DNA of 64,000 nucleotides from Patellaria atrata CBS 101060 (lineage: Eukaryota; Ascomycota; Dothideomycetes; Patellariales; Patellariaceae), in contig MU006118.1 of the NCBI GenBank assembly GCA_010093705.1, positions 121,906 to 185,905 on the forward strand, given 5' to 3'. Below the pieces are notes generated by a model. It had not been told where the DNA came from. It made no database searches and saw only the letters and a program-made list of their open reading frames with translations. A program made the position numbers and the translations under genes. Shown here piece by piece: positions 23,430 through 34,556 of the stretch. The number at the start of each line of letters is the position of its first letter. The stretch's first letter is position 1.

Positions 23430-24616
23430 CTACCAAATGCCCGGCAACATCGTCGCACGCCCCTTAACCTTCTCCTCCCCAAACTCCCTCGCGTACCACT
23501 CCCTCGTCCCCTTTGCCGTTATCCCCAAATTCACGATCACAAAGACTAACCCGAATAGCACCGTCCTATTCACCCACATGCCCGCCGGAGCCGCCAGAAG
23601 CGCCAGGGAGAGATAGATGATGCATTCGCAGGTATAGTGGGGGGTTAGTGTATAGGCAAAATTGGGGTGGGTAGGAAAGGTGTAAGGATTTTTGGGGAGG
23701 GAGGAGAGGTAGGCGTGAATGTCGTGTTGGAGGCCGGAGGCGAGGATGAAGGAGGGGAGGATTAGGAAAGTGCGAGCAGAGGGAACGGGGGGGATTAAGG
23801 AGAGGGAGAGTACTATGGACTTTAGGTTTGAAGTTGTAAGGGGGGTGTAGGAGTCGGCTATCGGCGGCATTGCTCGGAGGGCAGCTGGTGGAGAGTGAGT
23901 TGAAGTGTAGAAGGAGATAGGGGATGCCAGTAGGAGGTAGATGCGGAGAGGGAATTGATTGCTGTGTTGTGGTAGATGCTACTTACGGAGCCCTTCGATC
24001 CAGATAGCAATTCCCATGGACAGATAAAAGAGGAGACCTAGGACCCAGTGTCCGACCCACATAGTGGATTTGGAGGGCTTGCTCATGGAAAGGGATTCGT
24101 AGAGGCGACGTGTACCTTGCATTAGAAGAAGCAACCACGTTAAGGATACTTGTCTGAGAGACATAGATGGTCTTGAGGGACCCGAGTGGGCTGCTACGGG
24201 TGTAGAGATGATTTGGAAGAGCGAGCCATGGGTGAGAAGTTGGTAAGCCCAGAATACCGAAGAAGCCACGGAAGCAAGGTAAAAATGCTTAAACCAGCTG
24301 TGGGGTACCTGAAAATTTGCGAGGTAGTCGAGGAGAGATGTCAACACATTATTGCGTGCTGACGCAGTGTTTGCTTCTTTCTTCTGCTGAGGATCTTGGG
24401 TCGTGGTACGAGATCCATAGCTGACGAAACGGCTGGCTAAGGAGGGAATAGAGTTGATGAAAAGGATCTGACAGTGGGTAAGTTAGTTCCTCTCATTTCG
24501 TTACAGACAGGCTGATTGTCAAAGGATAGTTCTACAGTTGCAGCGGCGACGAGGAAAGATGCCTGGAGAGCTTGTGCTGGGTCAATTGCTGGATAAGCAG
24601 GAGATTCGCGGTCCAT
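23430..24616 (-). CDS. DFG10: Polyprenol reductase, DFG10/SRD5A3 type
   Basis: Predicted ER membrane enzyme reducing the alpha-isoprene unit of polyprenol for dolichol supply to N-glycosylation. Minus-strand exons 24616-24536, 24467-23987 and 23884-23430 encode 338 residues; introns 68 and 102 bp close in phase. The first join gives FLVAAATILFINSIPSLASRF, a typical start of the family. Several hydrophobic segments follow, with NFQVPHSWFKHFYLASV and QGTRRLYESLSMSKPSKSTM in the middle. The C-terminal steroid-5-alpha-reductase-like domain contains NFAYTLTPHYTCECIIYLSL and ends KGRATMLPGIW. NADPH is the expected donor. The exact acceptor of the last intron is the weakest point. Confidence 0.87.
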
Positions 24617-25510
24617 TTTCGACGCAGTTTTCTTGATAAAACCGGGAGAAGATTCTTCTTATACAGAAGTCTTGATGTAAGATCCTAAGTCGCGAAACAG
24701 TTGGTATACAGAGCGGAGATATCTGAAGATACTGTAGTTTGGTTTGGTACGATGGAAGTTGGGACGATTGGGTCAAGTAAGGTAGGTAAAAGGTATCGTA
24801 TGTAACCTTAACTCTATCGTCCCGAGTCGCATGCGCTGGAGAAAAATCTTTTCATCTCAACTTTGCTCTTTTGCTACCACTTTTACAGGACCTCAGTCGT
24901 TTCTGGTGCTATAACATCGACTCCGATTTTGATGTTTCGAGATGAGGAGGAATAATTTTCATCGGTCGAAATGCAACGCACATGAGATTATTACATTAGG
25001 TTATTAGGTACCTTATTGATTACCTATTACACTGATTTTCTGCCAAGTTGAGCTAAACTCCTTAAACTCCCTAGAACTTACACGGCAGCCACGACTACTA
25101 GGTTGCTCCTTCCAACCCCCAAAAGCGCCCAGCCCTGGAAGCCCTGGAGCCATTCGATGCCTGCCATGTTCGTTGCCAGCGCCCGAATCTTCTTCCGATC
25201 GCACTCGCAACTCTCTTTTCCACGATTCCTCACTCACACTCCTCTGCCGCCTACACCTCCATCCTTCTCGTCTTACATATCTAAATCAACTCTCTATCCC
25301 GACATTCTCGATCCAGTACTGTTCTACCATTCCATCTGTACTTATTGATCCGTATATTATCGAGTCCTCGGTCACCTTACCTCACCAAGGGCCTCTCACA
25401 CCGCTTGGCTCGCTCTGTCGCACCACGACCAGAGCTGTTCACGCCGTATAAAGGCCACACTTGGCCAGTATGAGGAGGATAGTAACGATAATACTCTTGT
25501 CAGCTCCAAC
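24617..25510. other. Divergent intergenic region DFG10 / Hos4-like
   Basis: Includes an AAGGTAGGT-type motif at 24776-24790 and the C/T-rich leader of the Hos4-like gene from about 25180. Open frames at 25013-25451 are not supported as genes. Confidence 0.5.
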
Positions 25511-28500
25511 GTGATGACAAGTAATGGTGTAAATGGCACTACAGAGCCTCTGGAGCGGAATGGCTCACCTGCTGTTCGTCCCAAGTCACCTCCAATCCAG
25601 AGCCCTGCTGCGAACCCATCGCTGGTGCCGCCTAAATCGTCTCCTACTCTAGAAGGTAAGGATCTGGGTGTAAGGTCTCCTCTCGCCAATGGAGACCGAC
25701 CCGACTCGTCTGGTACCGATCGTGACGCTCCGAACGATTCCGAGGCGGAGACTGTTGTGCTGAACGGCGAGGAATCGCCTCACAAAAAGCAAGGAAAAGC
25801 CGTGAAACACGAGCGCGACGATGAAGATGAGGATCTCGCAAGGCGCAAGAAGATGGCTAAGTCGGAACCTGCCTCGTCTTCAAAGCACTCAGAACCAGAG
25901 AGGAGACGATCCACAGAACCTGAAAAACCTTCTTCAAAGCCTCGTCTAGCATCTGAGAAGAGCGATGCTAAGAGGAACGGGTTGTCACGGTCCGAAAATA
26001 GCGGTAACCGTCAATCAGAACCTGTCGCTGCCCGTACGTCGAAAGCACAGTCATGGAAAGGTGCAGAACCTGCGTCAAACGAACAATTGCATTCCCCTAA
26101 GACAGAACCACCCAACTCCCCAGGATCACGCACAAAGCTCCAAGAGAGGAGCTCCTCTACTGTGGAGACCAAGAAACGAAAGATCCGCGAGGAGCATCAT
26201 CTCAAAAATATTGAGCCTCCACGCCAACGGCATCGCAGTGATGGTCCTGGGAAAGATTCAGCGGTTCATAGTCTGCGAAATCAACCTACCTCTCCTCCCA
26301 CTCCGAATGGTAGACCCCATCGTAGGTCACTCTCTACTCAAACCGTCCAGCAGCCCTTGGCGCAGACACGGAAGAGGAGAGACGTGGCAAACCTCAATAT
26401 TCATGATCACGACAGATACTCTGACTCGTCCTCCGAGACCTCTTCATCGCCTAGACCGCAACACCAAGCTGTACCTCGTCTTAAGCGTTCTTCACATCGA
26501 GCGTTGACATCACCCGTACGTGGGATGCCTCCGAAAAAGAACATTGATAGGTTTGGCGCTACAAGACTGGCAAGAGACTGCGAAAAGGGTGATCTTGAAC
26601 TGGTTAAGCAGGATTTTGAGTTGGCTCCAGAAGAGCTCGATCAGGTCGACTTCGCTGGAATTGCCCCTCTACAGAAAGCAGCGTTGAATGGTCATGCTGA
26701 TGTGGTGGAGTTTTTGATCAAGAAGGGTTGTAGAACTGATTGTATGTCTAGTGATCACGACACACCACTTATTGATGCTACTGAGAATGGCCATGTCGAT
26801 GTTGTTCGTCTTTTGTTGGAGGTTGGACATGTTAATCCTCATCATCAGAATCGTAAAGGTCAGAGAGCTCTAGATGCTATTGATGAGGATAATGAGGAGA
26901 CGGCCGAAGAACTCAAAGCTCTCCTCAACGAGTACATGCTTAAGGAACCCCTTGAAGAGAACGACAGTGCTAAGTCGACAACCCTTGCACAAGCTATGCA
27001 GAGCGAATCCGCTTCCAATCTTTTGTACAACGAATACAATGTGGAGACTTTGAGGGACAAAGCGGCAGAGGGCGATGTTGGAGCTGTAGCGCAATTGATC
27101 AGTGCGGACATCAAGCCGAACAATGCTTGTGGTATCGCTGCTTCTCGAGGAGGGCATGATGATGTCTTAAGTCTACTCTTAGCAGTCGGGCTTAAAGCTG
27201 ACCCTGACCCTGCAAAACACTCTGAGACGCCGATGACTGTTGCTATCGGCAGAGGGCATCTCAAAGTCATCACACTACTTCTGGACCAAGATAATTTCGA
27301 CCCCACCCGTCGAAATAGGGAAGGTAAGACGTATTGGGAGCTCTCTGAAGAACGACGTGGGCCTCGTTGGCAGCAGGAACGGGAATTGTTAAAGTTACGG
27401 TACGATTCGCACAAGACACAAAGAAGTCCGAATAGTAGAAGGAGACAGGCAGGTCAAGCCGCAAGTTCCAGCAAGCATCTCAAAAGGGAACAGGAAGCGC
27501 CTTCCCGTATGACGAAAGTCAAGACCGAAAGTTTAGAGAACGGAAAATCTTCTGTCCCAAAGGCTGCGGAACAGGTACCCCACAAAGCAAGAGGTCGTTT
27601 AATATCCGGAAAAGAATTATCAAGAGAAAGAGAAAAGCAACGACGGCGACGGCGTGTTGCTGAAGACTCATCTGATAGTGAAGTTGAGGAGACAAAGTCA
27701 GAGCCTCGGAGAACTGCTAGCGGCTCATCAGGGAAGTCGAGCAATATGTCTCCAGAAAGCAAATCATCTCCAGTAAAGCCTCTATCTCCTGCAGAGTCCA
27801 AGGAAGACGATGATATTATGGAAGACGACCCTCCACTCTCTTCAAAACGTTCAGGCGTGCCATTGGAGAAAGAGTCGAAAAGACATCAAGCGCAGCCACC
27901 GGTCACAAACAGTCCCGAACCGGTTGCAGTAGGGCCCTCTGCAGAGGAGAGACGAAAAGCCGAGATAATCGCGGAAAAAGAGAAGGAGAAGGCTGAGAAG
28001 GCGGAGCTTGAAGCAAGGATCAAGTCGGAACAAGAAGCAAGGCTTAAGGTCGAACAAGAAGCTAGGGATAAGGCAGAACTAGAAGCCAAGAAAAAGGCTG
28101 AAGAAGAAGCAGCAGCAGAACAAGCAAGGCTAATACAAGAGAAGAAAGCCAGAGAAGAGGAGGAAGAGCGGATAAAGCAAGAGAAAGAACAGCAGGAGCA
28201 AGCACGTAAGCAACAGGAAGAAGAGTACGCCCGGCAGAAAGCGGAACAAGCTCGCCGTGAAGAAGAGGAAGCACGAGCAGCTGCAGAACAAGCTAAACTT
28301 GAATCAGAACGTCAAGAACGTGAACGGATGGAGCGAGTAAAAAGACTAGAAGCGCTTCCTCGTGCTCTCAAGCGCGCTTTGAAATTGGGTCCTAATCGAC
28401 CTCTTCACTTTCGAGGCAATGAGATGGGAATATCGGTCAATTTCCTGCCTGTCCATACGGTATCGCTCTCTGATATTGATCCAAATTGCGATCCAGCCAC

Positions 28501-28924
28501 CAAGAATGAAGCATGGATGCTCAATTTCCAAGCCGTCGGCATCCTTGGTCTTCCCGAACTAGCTCTTTCGGAATATCCCGACTGGAAGCGGAGGGACACG
28601 ACAATGCGGCACCGAGAGCGGTTTCTAGAGTCATACGACCTCGCACAACTAGCTCAAGATGTCAGGTTCCCGGTTGAGGGCACGAAAGAATTCAACCTCG
28701 GTGAGATCATGAACATCATGAAAGAGACGAGGGAGAAGTTTCTGAGCATGGAACCGCTCTTTTGGGTCAGATTCGACGATTTCGAAAAAGTTGTACCGCA
28801 TTATAACCACTTGGATGGATTGAATAGCAATATACCCACCGTTACGTGTCATGTGGATGAGGTTTCGCCTGTTGGCTGCGAAAGCTTCCTAGATGTCGTG
28901 CTAGGGAAGGCTGTAAAGACTTGA
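25511..28924 (+). CDS. hos4: Hos4-like ankyrin-repeat protein (Set3/Hos2 histone deacetylase complex)
   Basis: Single-exon gene of 1137 residues. In yeast Hos4 is an ankyrin subunit of the Set3C deacetylase complex; a chromatin role is inferred here from architecture. Residues 1-340 are disordered, Ser/Pro/Lys-rich and full of basic nuclear-type patches (KKRKIREEH, RKRRD). Ankyrin repeats occupy about residues 345-640 in two groups (FAGIAPLQKAALNGHADVVE, DTPLIDATENGHVDVVRLLL, then CGIAASRGGHDDVLSLLLAV and ETPMTVAIGRGHLKVITLLL). Another disordered stretch leads to a long charged Glu/Lys/Ala-rich helix (about 810-950), probably coiled coil. A conserved-looking C-terminal domain begins LPRALKRALKLGPNRPLHFR and ends LDVVLGKAVKT. 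A start at the next codon (MTSNG) is equally possible. Confidence 0.85.
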   Translation: MMTSNGVNGTTEPLERNGSPAVRPKSPPIQSPAANPSLVPPKSSPTLEGKDLGVRSPLANGDRPDSSGTDRDAPNDSEAETVVLNGEESPHKKQGKAVKHERDDEDEDLARRKKMAKSEPASSSKHSEPERRRSTEPEKPSSKPRLASEKSDAKRNGLSRSENSGNRQSEPVAARTSKAQSWKGAEPASNEQLHSPKTEPPNSPGSRTKLQERSSSTVETKKRKIREEHHLKNIEPPRQRHRSDGPGKDSAVHSLRNQPTSPPTPNGRPHRRSLSTQTVQQPLAQTRKRRDVANLNIHDHDRYSDSSSETSSSPRPQHQAVPRLKRSSHRALTSPVRGMPPKKNIDRFGATRLARDCEKGDLELVKQDFELAPEELDQVDFAGIAPLQKAALNGHADVVEFLIKKGCRTDCMSSDHDTPLIDATENGHVDVVRLLLEVGHVNPHHQNRKGQRALDAIDEDNEETAEELKALLNEYMLKEPLEENDSAKSTTLAQAMQSESASNLLYNEYNVETLRDKAAEGDVGAVAQLISADIKPNNACGIAASRGGHDDVLSLLLAVGLKADPDPAKHSETPMTVAIGRGHLKVITLLLDQDNFDPTRRNREGKTYWELSEERRGPRWQQERELLKLRYDSHKTQRSPNSRRRQAGQAASSSKHLKREQEAPSRMTKVKTESLENGKSSVPKAAEQVPHKARGRLISGKELSREREKQRRRRRVAEDSSDSEVEETKSEPRRTASGSSGKSSNMSPESKSSPVKPLSPAESKEDDDIMEDDPPLSSKRSGVPLEKESKRHQAQPPVTNSPEPVAVGPSAEERRKAEIIAEKEKEKAEKAELEARIKSEQEARLKVEQEARDKAELEAKKKAEEEAAAEQARLIQEKKAREEEEERIKQEKEQQEQARKQQEEEYARQKAEQARREEEEARAAAEQAKLESERQERERMERVKRLEALPRALKRALKLGPNRPLHFRGNEMGISVNFLPVHTVSLSDIDPNCDPATKNEAWMLNFQAVGILGLPELALSEYPDWKRRDTTMRHRERFLESYDLAQLAQDVRFPVEGTKEFNLGEIMNIMKETREKFLSMEPLFWVRFDDFEKVVPHYNHLDGLNSNIPTVTCHVDEVSPVGCESFLDVVLGKAVKT

Positions 28925-30950
28925 GGATGCCGTATGGCTGATGTGACTACGAGAAGGGAGGATATGTTATACATTTGTGTGGAATAGCGTATATAATAGG
29001 TATCAGTCTCGGCTGTGCTGAGGCAATAATGCTATTCTTAATCACATAACCATCATTCCTGACCATGAATATTTGTGCGTGATGTAACTTTGGACCCTCT
29101 GGAAAATGGAAGGGACTTGGTGTATCAATTAAGCAGAATCAAGTAGGCTACCAAACTGCGTTCTGCTTGTACGTTGGATTATATACTTACCAGTGATCTT
29201 ACACGCAGAACTGGGAGTAACACTATACCGGTGTGTTGCGCAGTAAGAGCGCATTATAAGCTGGGACGCAATATCCTAACGCAATGTGCGTTTTCGAGAA
29301 GCATTTAGGTAGAACGATACTCCTGCCTCGACCCCCTTTAATATGCAATCCATGTTATTTCCATGTATCTTCCCTCAGCACACTGGGACGCTAATAGTGA
29401 CCTGTTTTCCAGCAGAACTACTTCCTTGTTTCCTGAAATGGTACTTCCCCAATGTCGCTTATACCTCGATTAAGAGGAAGGAGAGCCCACAGACCTAGGT
29501 ACCATAAACACACTATATCGTTGTTTATTGCCATATATCTCATGGTACTCGTTGAAGATCTCTTAAGGCTCTTTCTTTCATGGCGAAGAGAACGAAGAAG
29601 GTTTGATGACTGCAGTGAAGGTAGCAAAGTCTCATGCTGTTGTTTACTGAGTAACCCGGCAAGAACTGTGGATCAGCTTATGGGCGCTCTCTTAAATTGA
29701 GATTCCTCTCTCTTCTTCATTCTCCCAATTTCTCTTCTCGATTATCCAGATTCTTTTCACGTTCTCCAATCCAAGTCCTCTCCTTCGACCTCGAGTCTAT
29801 TCACCCTTTTCACCCTTGAAAGTTCCCTCTGCCTTCTACTCTGTTCTCAGTTGTTGGTATATGGAGAACATCTTGCAGAAGGACGATTTCTCTCTTAAGT
29901 CTCTATGCCGCTCGACTGGCTTTGGTGTGCCACTCCGGTGCAAGGCTCGCAATGGTGACCCCATACGTGGGCGTGGACTCAGTCACAGCGTAGAAACAAT
30001 GTCAACCAGCCCTCGGTCCATTGCAGATGCGCAGACGGCGGAGTCGTGAGTTGCTCGCTAGTCTCATCATAGTCCAATGCTGATAAAAAGTTCCCATCTC
30101 CAGCGCCATGTTACAGAGGAGGATACGGTTCTCAAGGCTTCACTTCCAATGAAGAGTACCACTTTTGTTTGATATCTATTTGCAATAGATCGCATGATGA
30201 TAAGACCGTGTCACCCTTCGAAGAGAATTGAAGAGGGCGAGGGGAGGTCGAGCTCTTTAACTATTTCGTCGTCGCACCCCACTCAGCAATCTTTTGCTGA
30301 TAAACGAAATTTTTCCACGCAGGATCCAGTGTTTCGATTAGTTCGCTATCATCCGATGGTTCAAAACCGTTACTTCGATTATTCATCTTCTCCTTATTTT
30401 TGTTTTTGTTTTTGTTTTATTCCGAAACGAACGCTCGCTCCACTCTCACCCACGCAGTTCCGTATTTCGACTTGGTGGTTTTCATCTTACGTCTTCTCGC
30501 CGTTTTATTCGAATGGAGGACTTTTGGAATTGTGTGCTGGTGCGAGTGCTTAGTAAAAACTGCTTTTGAACGAAATAGATATACCCAAATGAATACCAAT
30601 TTTTAGGCTTCTTCACAGCTTTACTTTACTTTTCTTCCTAGAAATTCTGCGTACTGTTTCCAACCCCAGTAGGGATAGATACCTCTCCTGAAGATGCAAA
30701 AGCTCCAACGATCGGATTAGGATTTAGTAACTCGATTCTGTAACATAGGTGAAATATCTCTTGGAAATCAGGAGGATGAAAAGGACTCGATAGTGCTTTA
30801 AGGACAGCGATTAATAAGGGATATTCAATGAGATCGTAGGCGCGAGTCATGCACCTGCTCTCCTCGTCATCTTCTCCAAGATACTCACCATCCTTCCAAA
30901 CTACCACACACTCCATAGTAATGTCAATAATGTCCTCCCCTAATATCCTC
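28925..30950. other. 2-kb gene-poor region
   Basis: No protein-coding gene supported. From about 29700 there is a C/T-rich promoter-like leader followed by an ATG at 29999, a GTGAGT donor at 30047 and a CAG acceptor at 30101, but the spliced frame ends within about 31 codons (see findings). Other open frames overlap on both strands without motifs. Confidence 0.5.
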
Positions 30951-31585
30951 ATGACCAGCGCTCCTTACCACATCCTTAGGTTCGTTTTGCTAATCCCCCT
31001 TTCCCCATCTCCCCTCCGTACATACTACAAGTAACCCCACTAACCCCATATGCACACGACAGCTACGGCACCCTCCTCGGCAGCACCATCTTCCAGTCTT
31101 TCATCGGCGGCGTCATCGCCTTCAAGTCCCTCCCCCGCGCGCACTTCGGCCAGCTTCAGGAGAAGATCTTCCCGTACTATTTCAGCCTACAGACCGCGCT
31201 ACCGATCATACTCGCCGTGACGTACCCGTCGACGACAAATGCACTCGGCGCCACCATAGCACCTGGCGGAGTCGCCGGTGTCACCTCCGCAGGGAACTTC
31301 TGGGAGGTTCTGGTACCCGTGGTGGGCATGACTGTGAGCGCGGCCGTCAACTTGGTGGTGGTCGGGCCGGCAACCACGGAGGTAAGGAGGGAGCGCGTCC
31401 ATCTCGAGACGAAAGAAGGGCGGAAGCATGAGCAGACACCGCGCAGTGCCGAGATGGAGAAAATAACTAAGCGGTTCGGCATGCTGCATGGTGTGTCTAC
31501 TCTCTTGAATCTCTGGGGCCTGGTGGAGATGGCTCGGTATGGTGTTCATTTGTCGAGGCGGCTGCAATATAGCAAGGTCTTCTAA
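30951..31585 (+). CDS. TMEM205-like (DUF4149) membrane protein
   Basis: Exons 30951-30979 and 31063-31585 give 183 residues; the 83-bp intron (GTTCGT..GACAG, with CTAAC inside) joins HILS-YGTLLGSTIFQSFIGG in phase. Four hydrophobic segments are visible: the N-terminal YGTLLGSTIFQSFIGGVIAF, LQTALPIILAVTYP, FWEVLVPVVGMTVSAAVNLV and a last one around MLHGVSTLLNLWGLVEMA. Features of the TMEM205-like family are the F-x-S-F-x-G-G segment, the Q..IFPYYF motif and the conserved VGPATTEV followed by RFGMLHGVSTLLNL. The animal member is linked to cisplatin resistance; the fungal role is unknown. Confidence 0.88.
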
Positions 31586-31904
31586 GACCACAACGACTAA
31601 AAATGATTTCGATATCTCAGAATACAGGCTTACCGCGGAGGATGGTATGGGGTGAAGTAGGGGGATACTGCTGGTAATTGTACAGACGCTAACTGAAAGC
31701 TATCTTGACACCTATGCTAAGACGGAGACTGCCTCAGCTAACTGCTTCGGTACCTACAGCTTCGCGCCGAAAAGATGGGATATGATGATTGTGAAATTAT
31801 AGCCGTTCCTAGAAGCAGATAGTCTAGTAAATAGATAACAATGATCTTAAGGTATTCTATCGGTCATTATATCATGAAACTCCCATAAACTAACCCATTC
31901 CCTA
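31586..31904. other. Convergent 3' intergenic spacer
   Basis: Short spacer between the 3' ends of the TMEM205-like and PXB-domain genes. Nothing recognised. Confidence 0.5.
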
Positions 31905-34125
31905 TCAACCCATCTCCACCCTTTCCCTAAGCGCCTTCCTAAACCCGTCCCTAAGCCGTTCCCAAACCGCTTCACTCTCCGGCGGTCTAGGGGTTGATTT
32001 CTCGACAACCTTCACCAACCCCTCCGCGCCAACCCCCCTCTCCTTCCCATCTACATCCATCTTGGCCGCCTCCCTAACCTGCTTGTCCGCACCCTTCCTC
32101 ACCGGTCCCTTTGCGTTACTGGGCGCGATTAGGGTACTGTCGAGTAAGTCTTGCCAGCGGGCTAGGTATATTCCCGGACCTAGCTTCGTCTGGGTGGACG
32201 ACATGGTGGCCCGTAGGCGGTCGACGGAGGAGGACGACAGTCGGGCGAGGTAGGATGCGTGGGCGTCCGCGGCATCTAAAATGGCTTTGCGATCTTCTTG
32301 TGGGAGATCCAAAATTAAGGAGGAGAGAGTCTGTGTCATGGAGCCCGCGCCCTCAACAATGTCGGACGTTTCAAGGGGCGCACGGAACTGCTTCACGGCG
32401 TGGTGAGCGTACTCCTTGAACCACCCCGTCATCTCGGGTCCATTTTTCGCGATCTGGTGCAAGAACTTGTGGCTAGACGGGATGTGGCGCTTGATCAATT
32501 TCACAAAATCCTCTACGGAAGGTGCTTTAGGCTTAGAGACGGACTTCTGTTGTTCTTTCTTGCTAAACGGAGGTGGGAGCTTAGCTACTTTGATGAGATC
32601 CGTGATGAAGCTCTCCGCGTCGGTGACGGTATCGGAGAGGTCTACGGCATTATGACATGCTCTAATTATAGGATCGTACGCGGTGACGAGGTCGCGTACG
32701 GCTTGAGTAAGGTGGTCTGGAGTGGAGCGGCAGAGGATCTTGGTCAGCATGTCGCGGTCGCGGATGGAGAGTTTTAGGGAGAAGTATTCAAGTGCTAGGG
32801 TGTGTTGGTCCGCGTTTAGAGGAGTGGATACGGAAGCGTTTTCGGATATTACGGTGACAACGGATTTGGATTCGTTACGGGATTGATCGCGGGTTTGTTC
32901 ATGTGCTTCTCGGGGCTTTTTGAGATAATCGTTTATTGCATCGAGATGTTCTTTGCTCGGGGCGTCTTTTTGCCTCTCGATTCTCTCGGCGCGCTTCTTG
33001 AGCTCCGTGGTGTCCCACCATAATGTGGTTGAAATGATTCTAGTACAGGGTATCAGTGAATTTAGGATTATTTTGGGAAATCCAGGCGTGCGGTCCGATG
33101 TATAACAGCAAGATAGAGACTTTAAATAATAAAATATGGAGGGGCTAGAAATCTAAATTTCCGGAAAAAAAGTTCATTATTAGGCTAAGGATACATTCAG
33201 ATGTGTTGCATGAAGAGGGAGCATAGCCTACTGTTGCATCAAGTTCATCCCTTCATCAGGGGCTTTAGTGAGTCCGACCCAGTTAGTAAACGCGGTTACA
33301 CTTAGTTTAGCAAGGCAGAGCCGGACCATTCCATTAATCATGGTAGCAGCATTACCAACACGGAGGGTCTGTCGTATAACTGAATAGGGGATGAGTCTAT
33401 GCAGGTTTTCGGCCATGCGCAGAATGGATTGACCGTCCGGGGACAGAACGAGAGTGTAATATAGAAAGGAGGCAATACTATCTTGGTGTTAGCGGGGTTT
33501 AGCAGCGAAGTTGTGCAGGAGAGATGGTTTGGAGATCATACTTAATGACAATATACTCGTGAGCAGCTTGTACTAGACTGGTGTGATCTTCCAGCTTGTC
33601 TGTTTCTGCACCTTTCTTCATTAATTCATCAATACCATTGCCATATATCAGGCTTTGCTGGAAGTCATCCCATCCTTGGAGCACATCTTCAGCTTTCGTA
33701 ACATCGTACTCTCTCTGTTTTAGCTCTCTCTTTGGATAACCTCCGAAGCAGCCACGAGCAGGATACTCAAATATAGCCGATAAAGCGGTTGCGAGTGTTT
33801 TCCGCGACCCGATGGCACCTTTATCATAACTTTCTGAAAGCTCTGCAGCAGCAAGATCAGCAACGATACTCCTCACTCTCGTCTGCCAGAATTCCGTCGA
33901 CACGTCGCGTAATCCAGGGAGTGGTAAGGCAAATTTTGACAGTAAAGTCTGGAGTAGGGGTGAGGTCGAAACGGTGCCTTTCTCCGATTGAAATGGCGGT
34001 CCATAATGGTCTATTGCGTCCGGCCATTTGAAGTTTTCTATCTCGGAATAAGTCTCATGATGGGCAAGAATATCAAAGAGGGCTTGCGCCTGGGAGGGCG
34101 TGAGCTGGGTAGATGAAGATGACAT
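31905..34125 (-). CDS. PXB (PX-associated) domain protein, DUF3818 type
   Basis: Minus-strand exons 34125-33542, 33477-33232 and 33039-31905 encode 654 residues; introns are 64 bp (GTATGA..GATAG, GCTAAC branch) and 192 bp (GTAGGC..CTAG), both in phase. The N-terminus LTPSQAQALFDILAHHETYS matches the start of the PX-associated (PXB) domain of fungal lipid-binding proteins related to yeast YPR097W/Lec1. The middle (FLYYTLVLSPDGQSILRMAE, MINGMVRLCLAKLSVTAFTN, STTLWWDTTELKKRAERIER) continues the DUF3818 region. The C-terminal third is helical and charged. I do not see the PX phosphoinositide-binding domain that often accompanies PXB. A role in membrane contact or lipid handling is inferred from the family only. 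The 192-bp intron might hide a small exon. Confidence 0.82.
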
Positions 34126-34556
34126 GGAGATTTTATGAGCATGGCTACGGATAAGTTTGGGCTTTTACTTTTTTGTCTTGCATGCTCAGCCTTTCATGAT
34201 CGATGACGTCCTAACGGAAGGGTCCGTCGCTTCGGCTTCGGCTTCGGCGCATAAAAACCGTGCTTTGTCCAATGCGGGATTAGTTGCAAACTAGTTCTAG
34301 AACTAGGGCAGGTACAGCCGTACAGCCGGATATATATATATATATTTCCTGTTTTATACATTTATATGGTACTGAGAGTACTTTAAAGTGCGGTATTATC
34401 AGCTAAGTGCAGTCATTAAACCTGAAATTAATTATCTTATCATGATCAGAGAGGTCTTAATGTAATGGAAGATAAGGTATCATCAAGGCGTTATAAAAAG
34501 ACAACCACATGCTCTGACTAAGCAGAAACCCCTTTTCCCAATCTCAACTCAAAGAA
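34126..34556. other. Intergenic with small simple repeats
   Basis: Upstream of the PXB gene. Contains three copies of the hexamer cttcgg (34230-34248), a doubled gtacagccg and an (AT)n run (34330-34346). No gene. Confidence 0.6.

Noticed and set aside
30638-30952. 104-codon minus-strand frame overlapping the start of the TMEM205-like gene
   Set aside because: Composition looks protein-like, but it overlaps the start codon of a well-supported gene, lacks any recognised domain and has no splice or promoter support.
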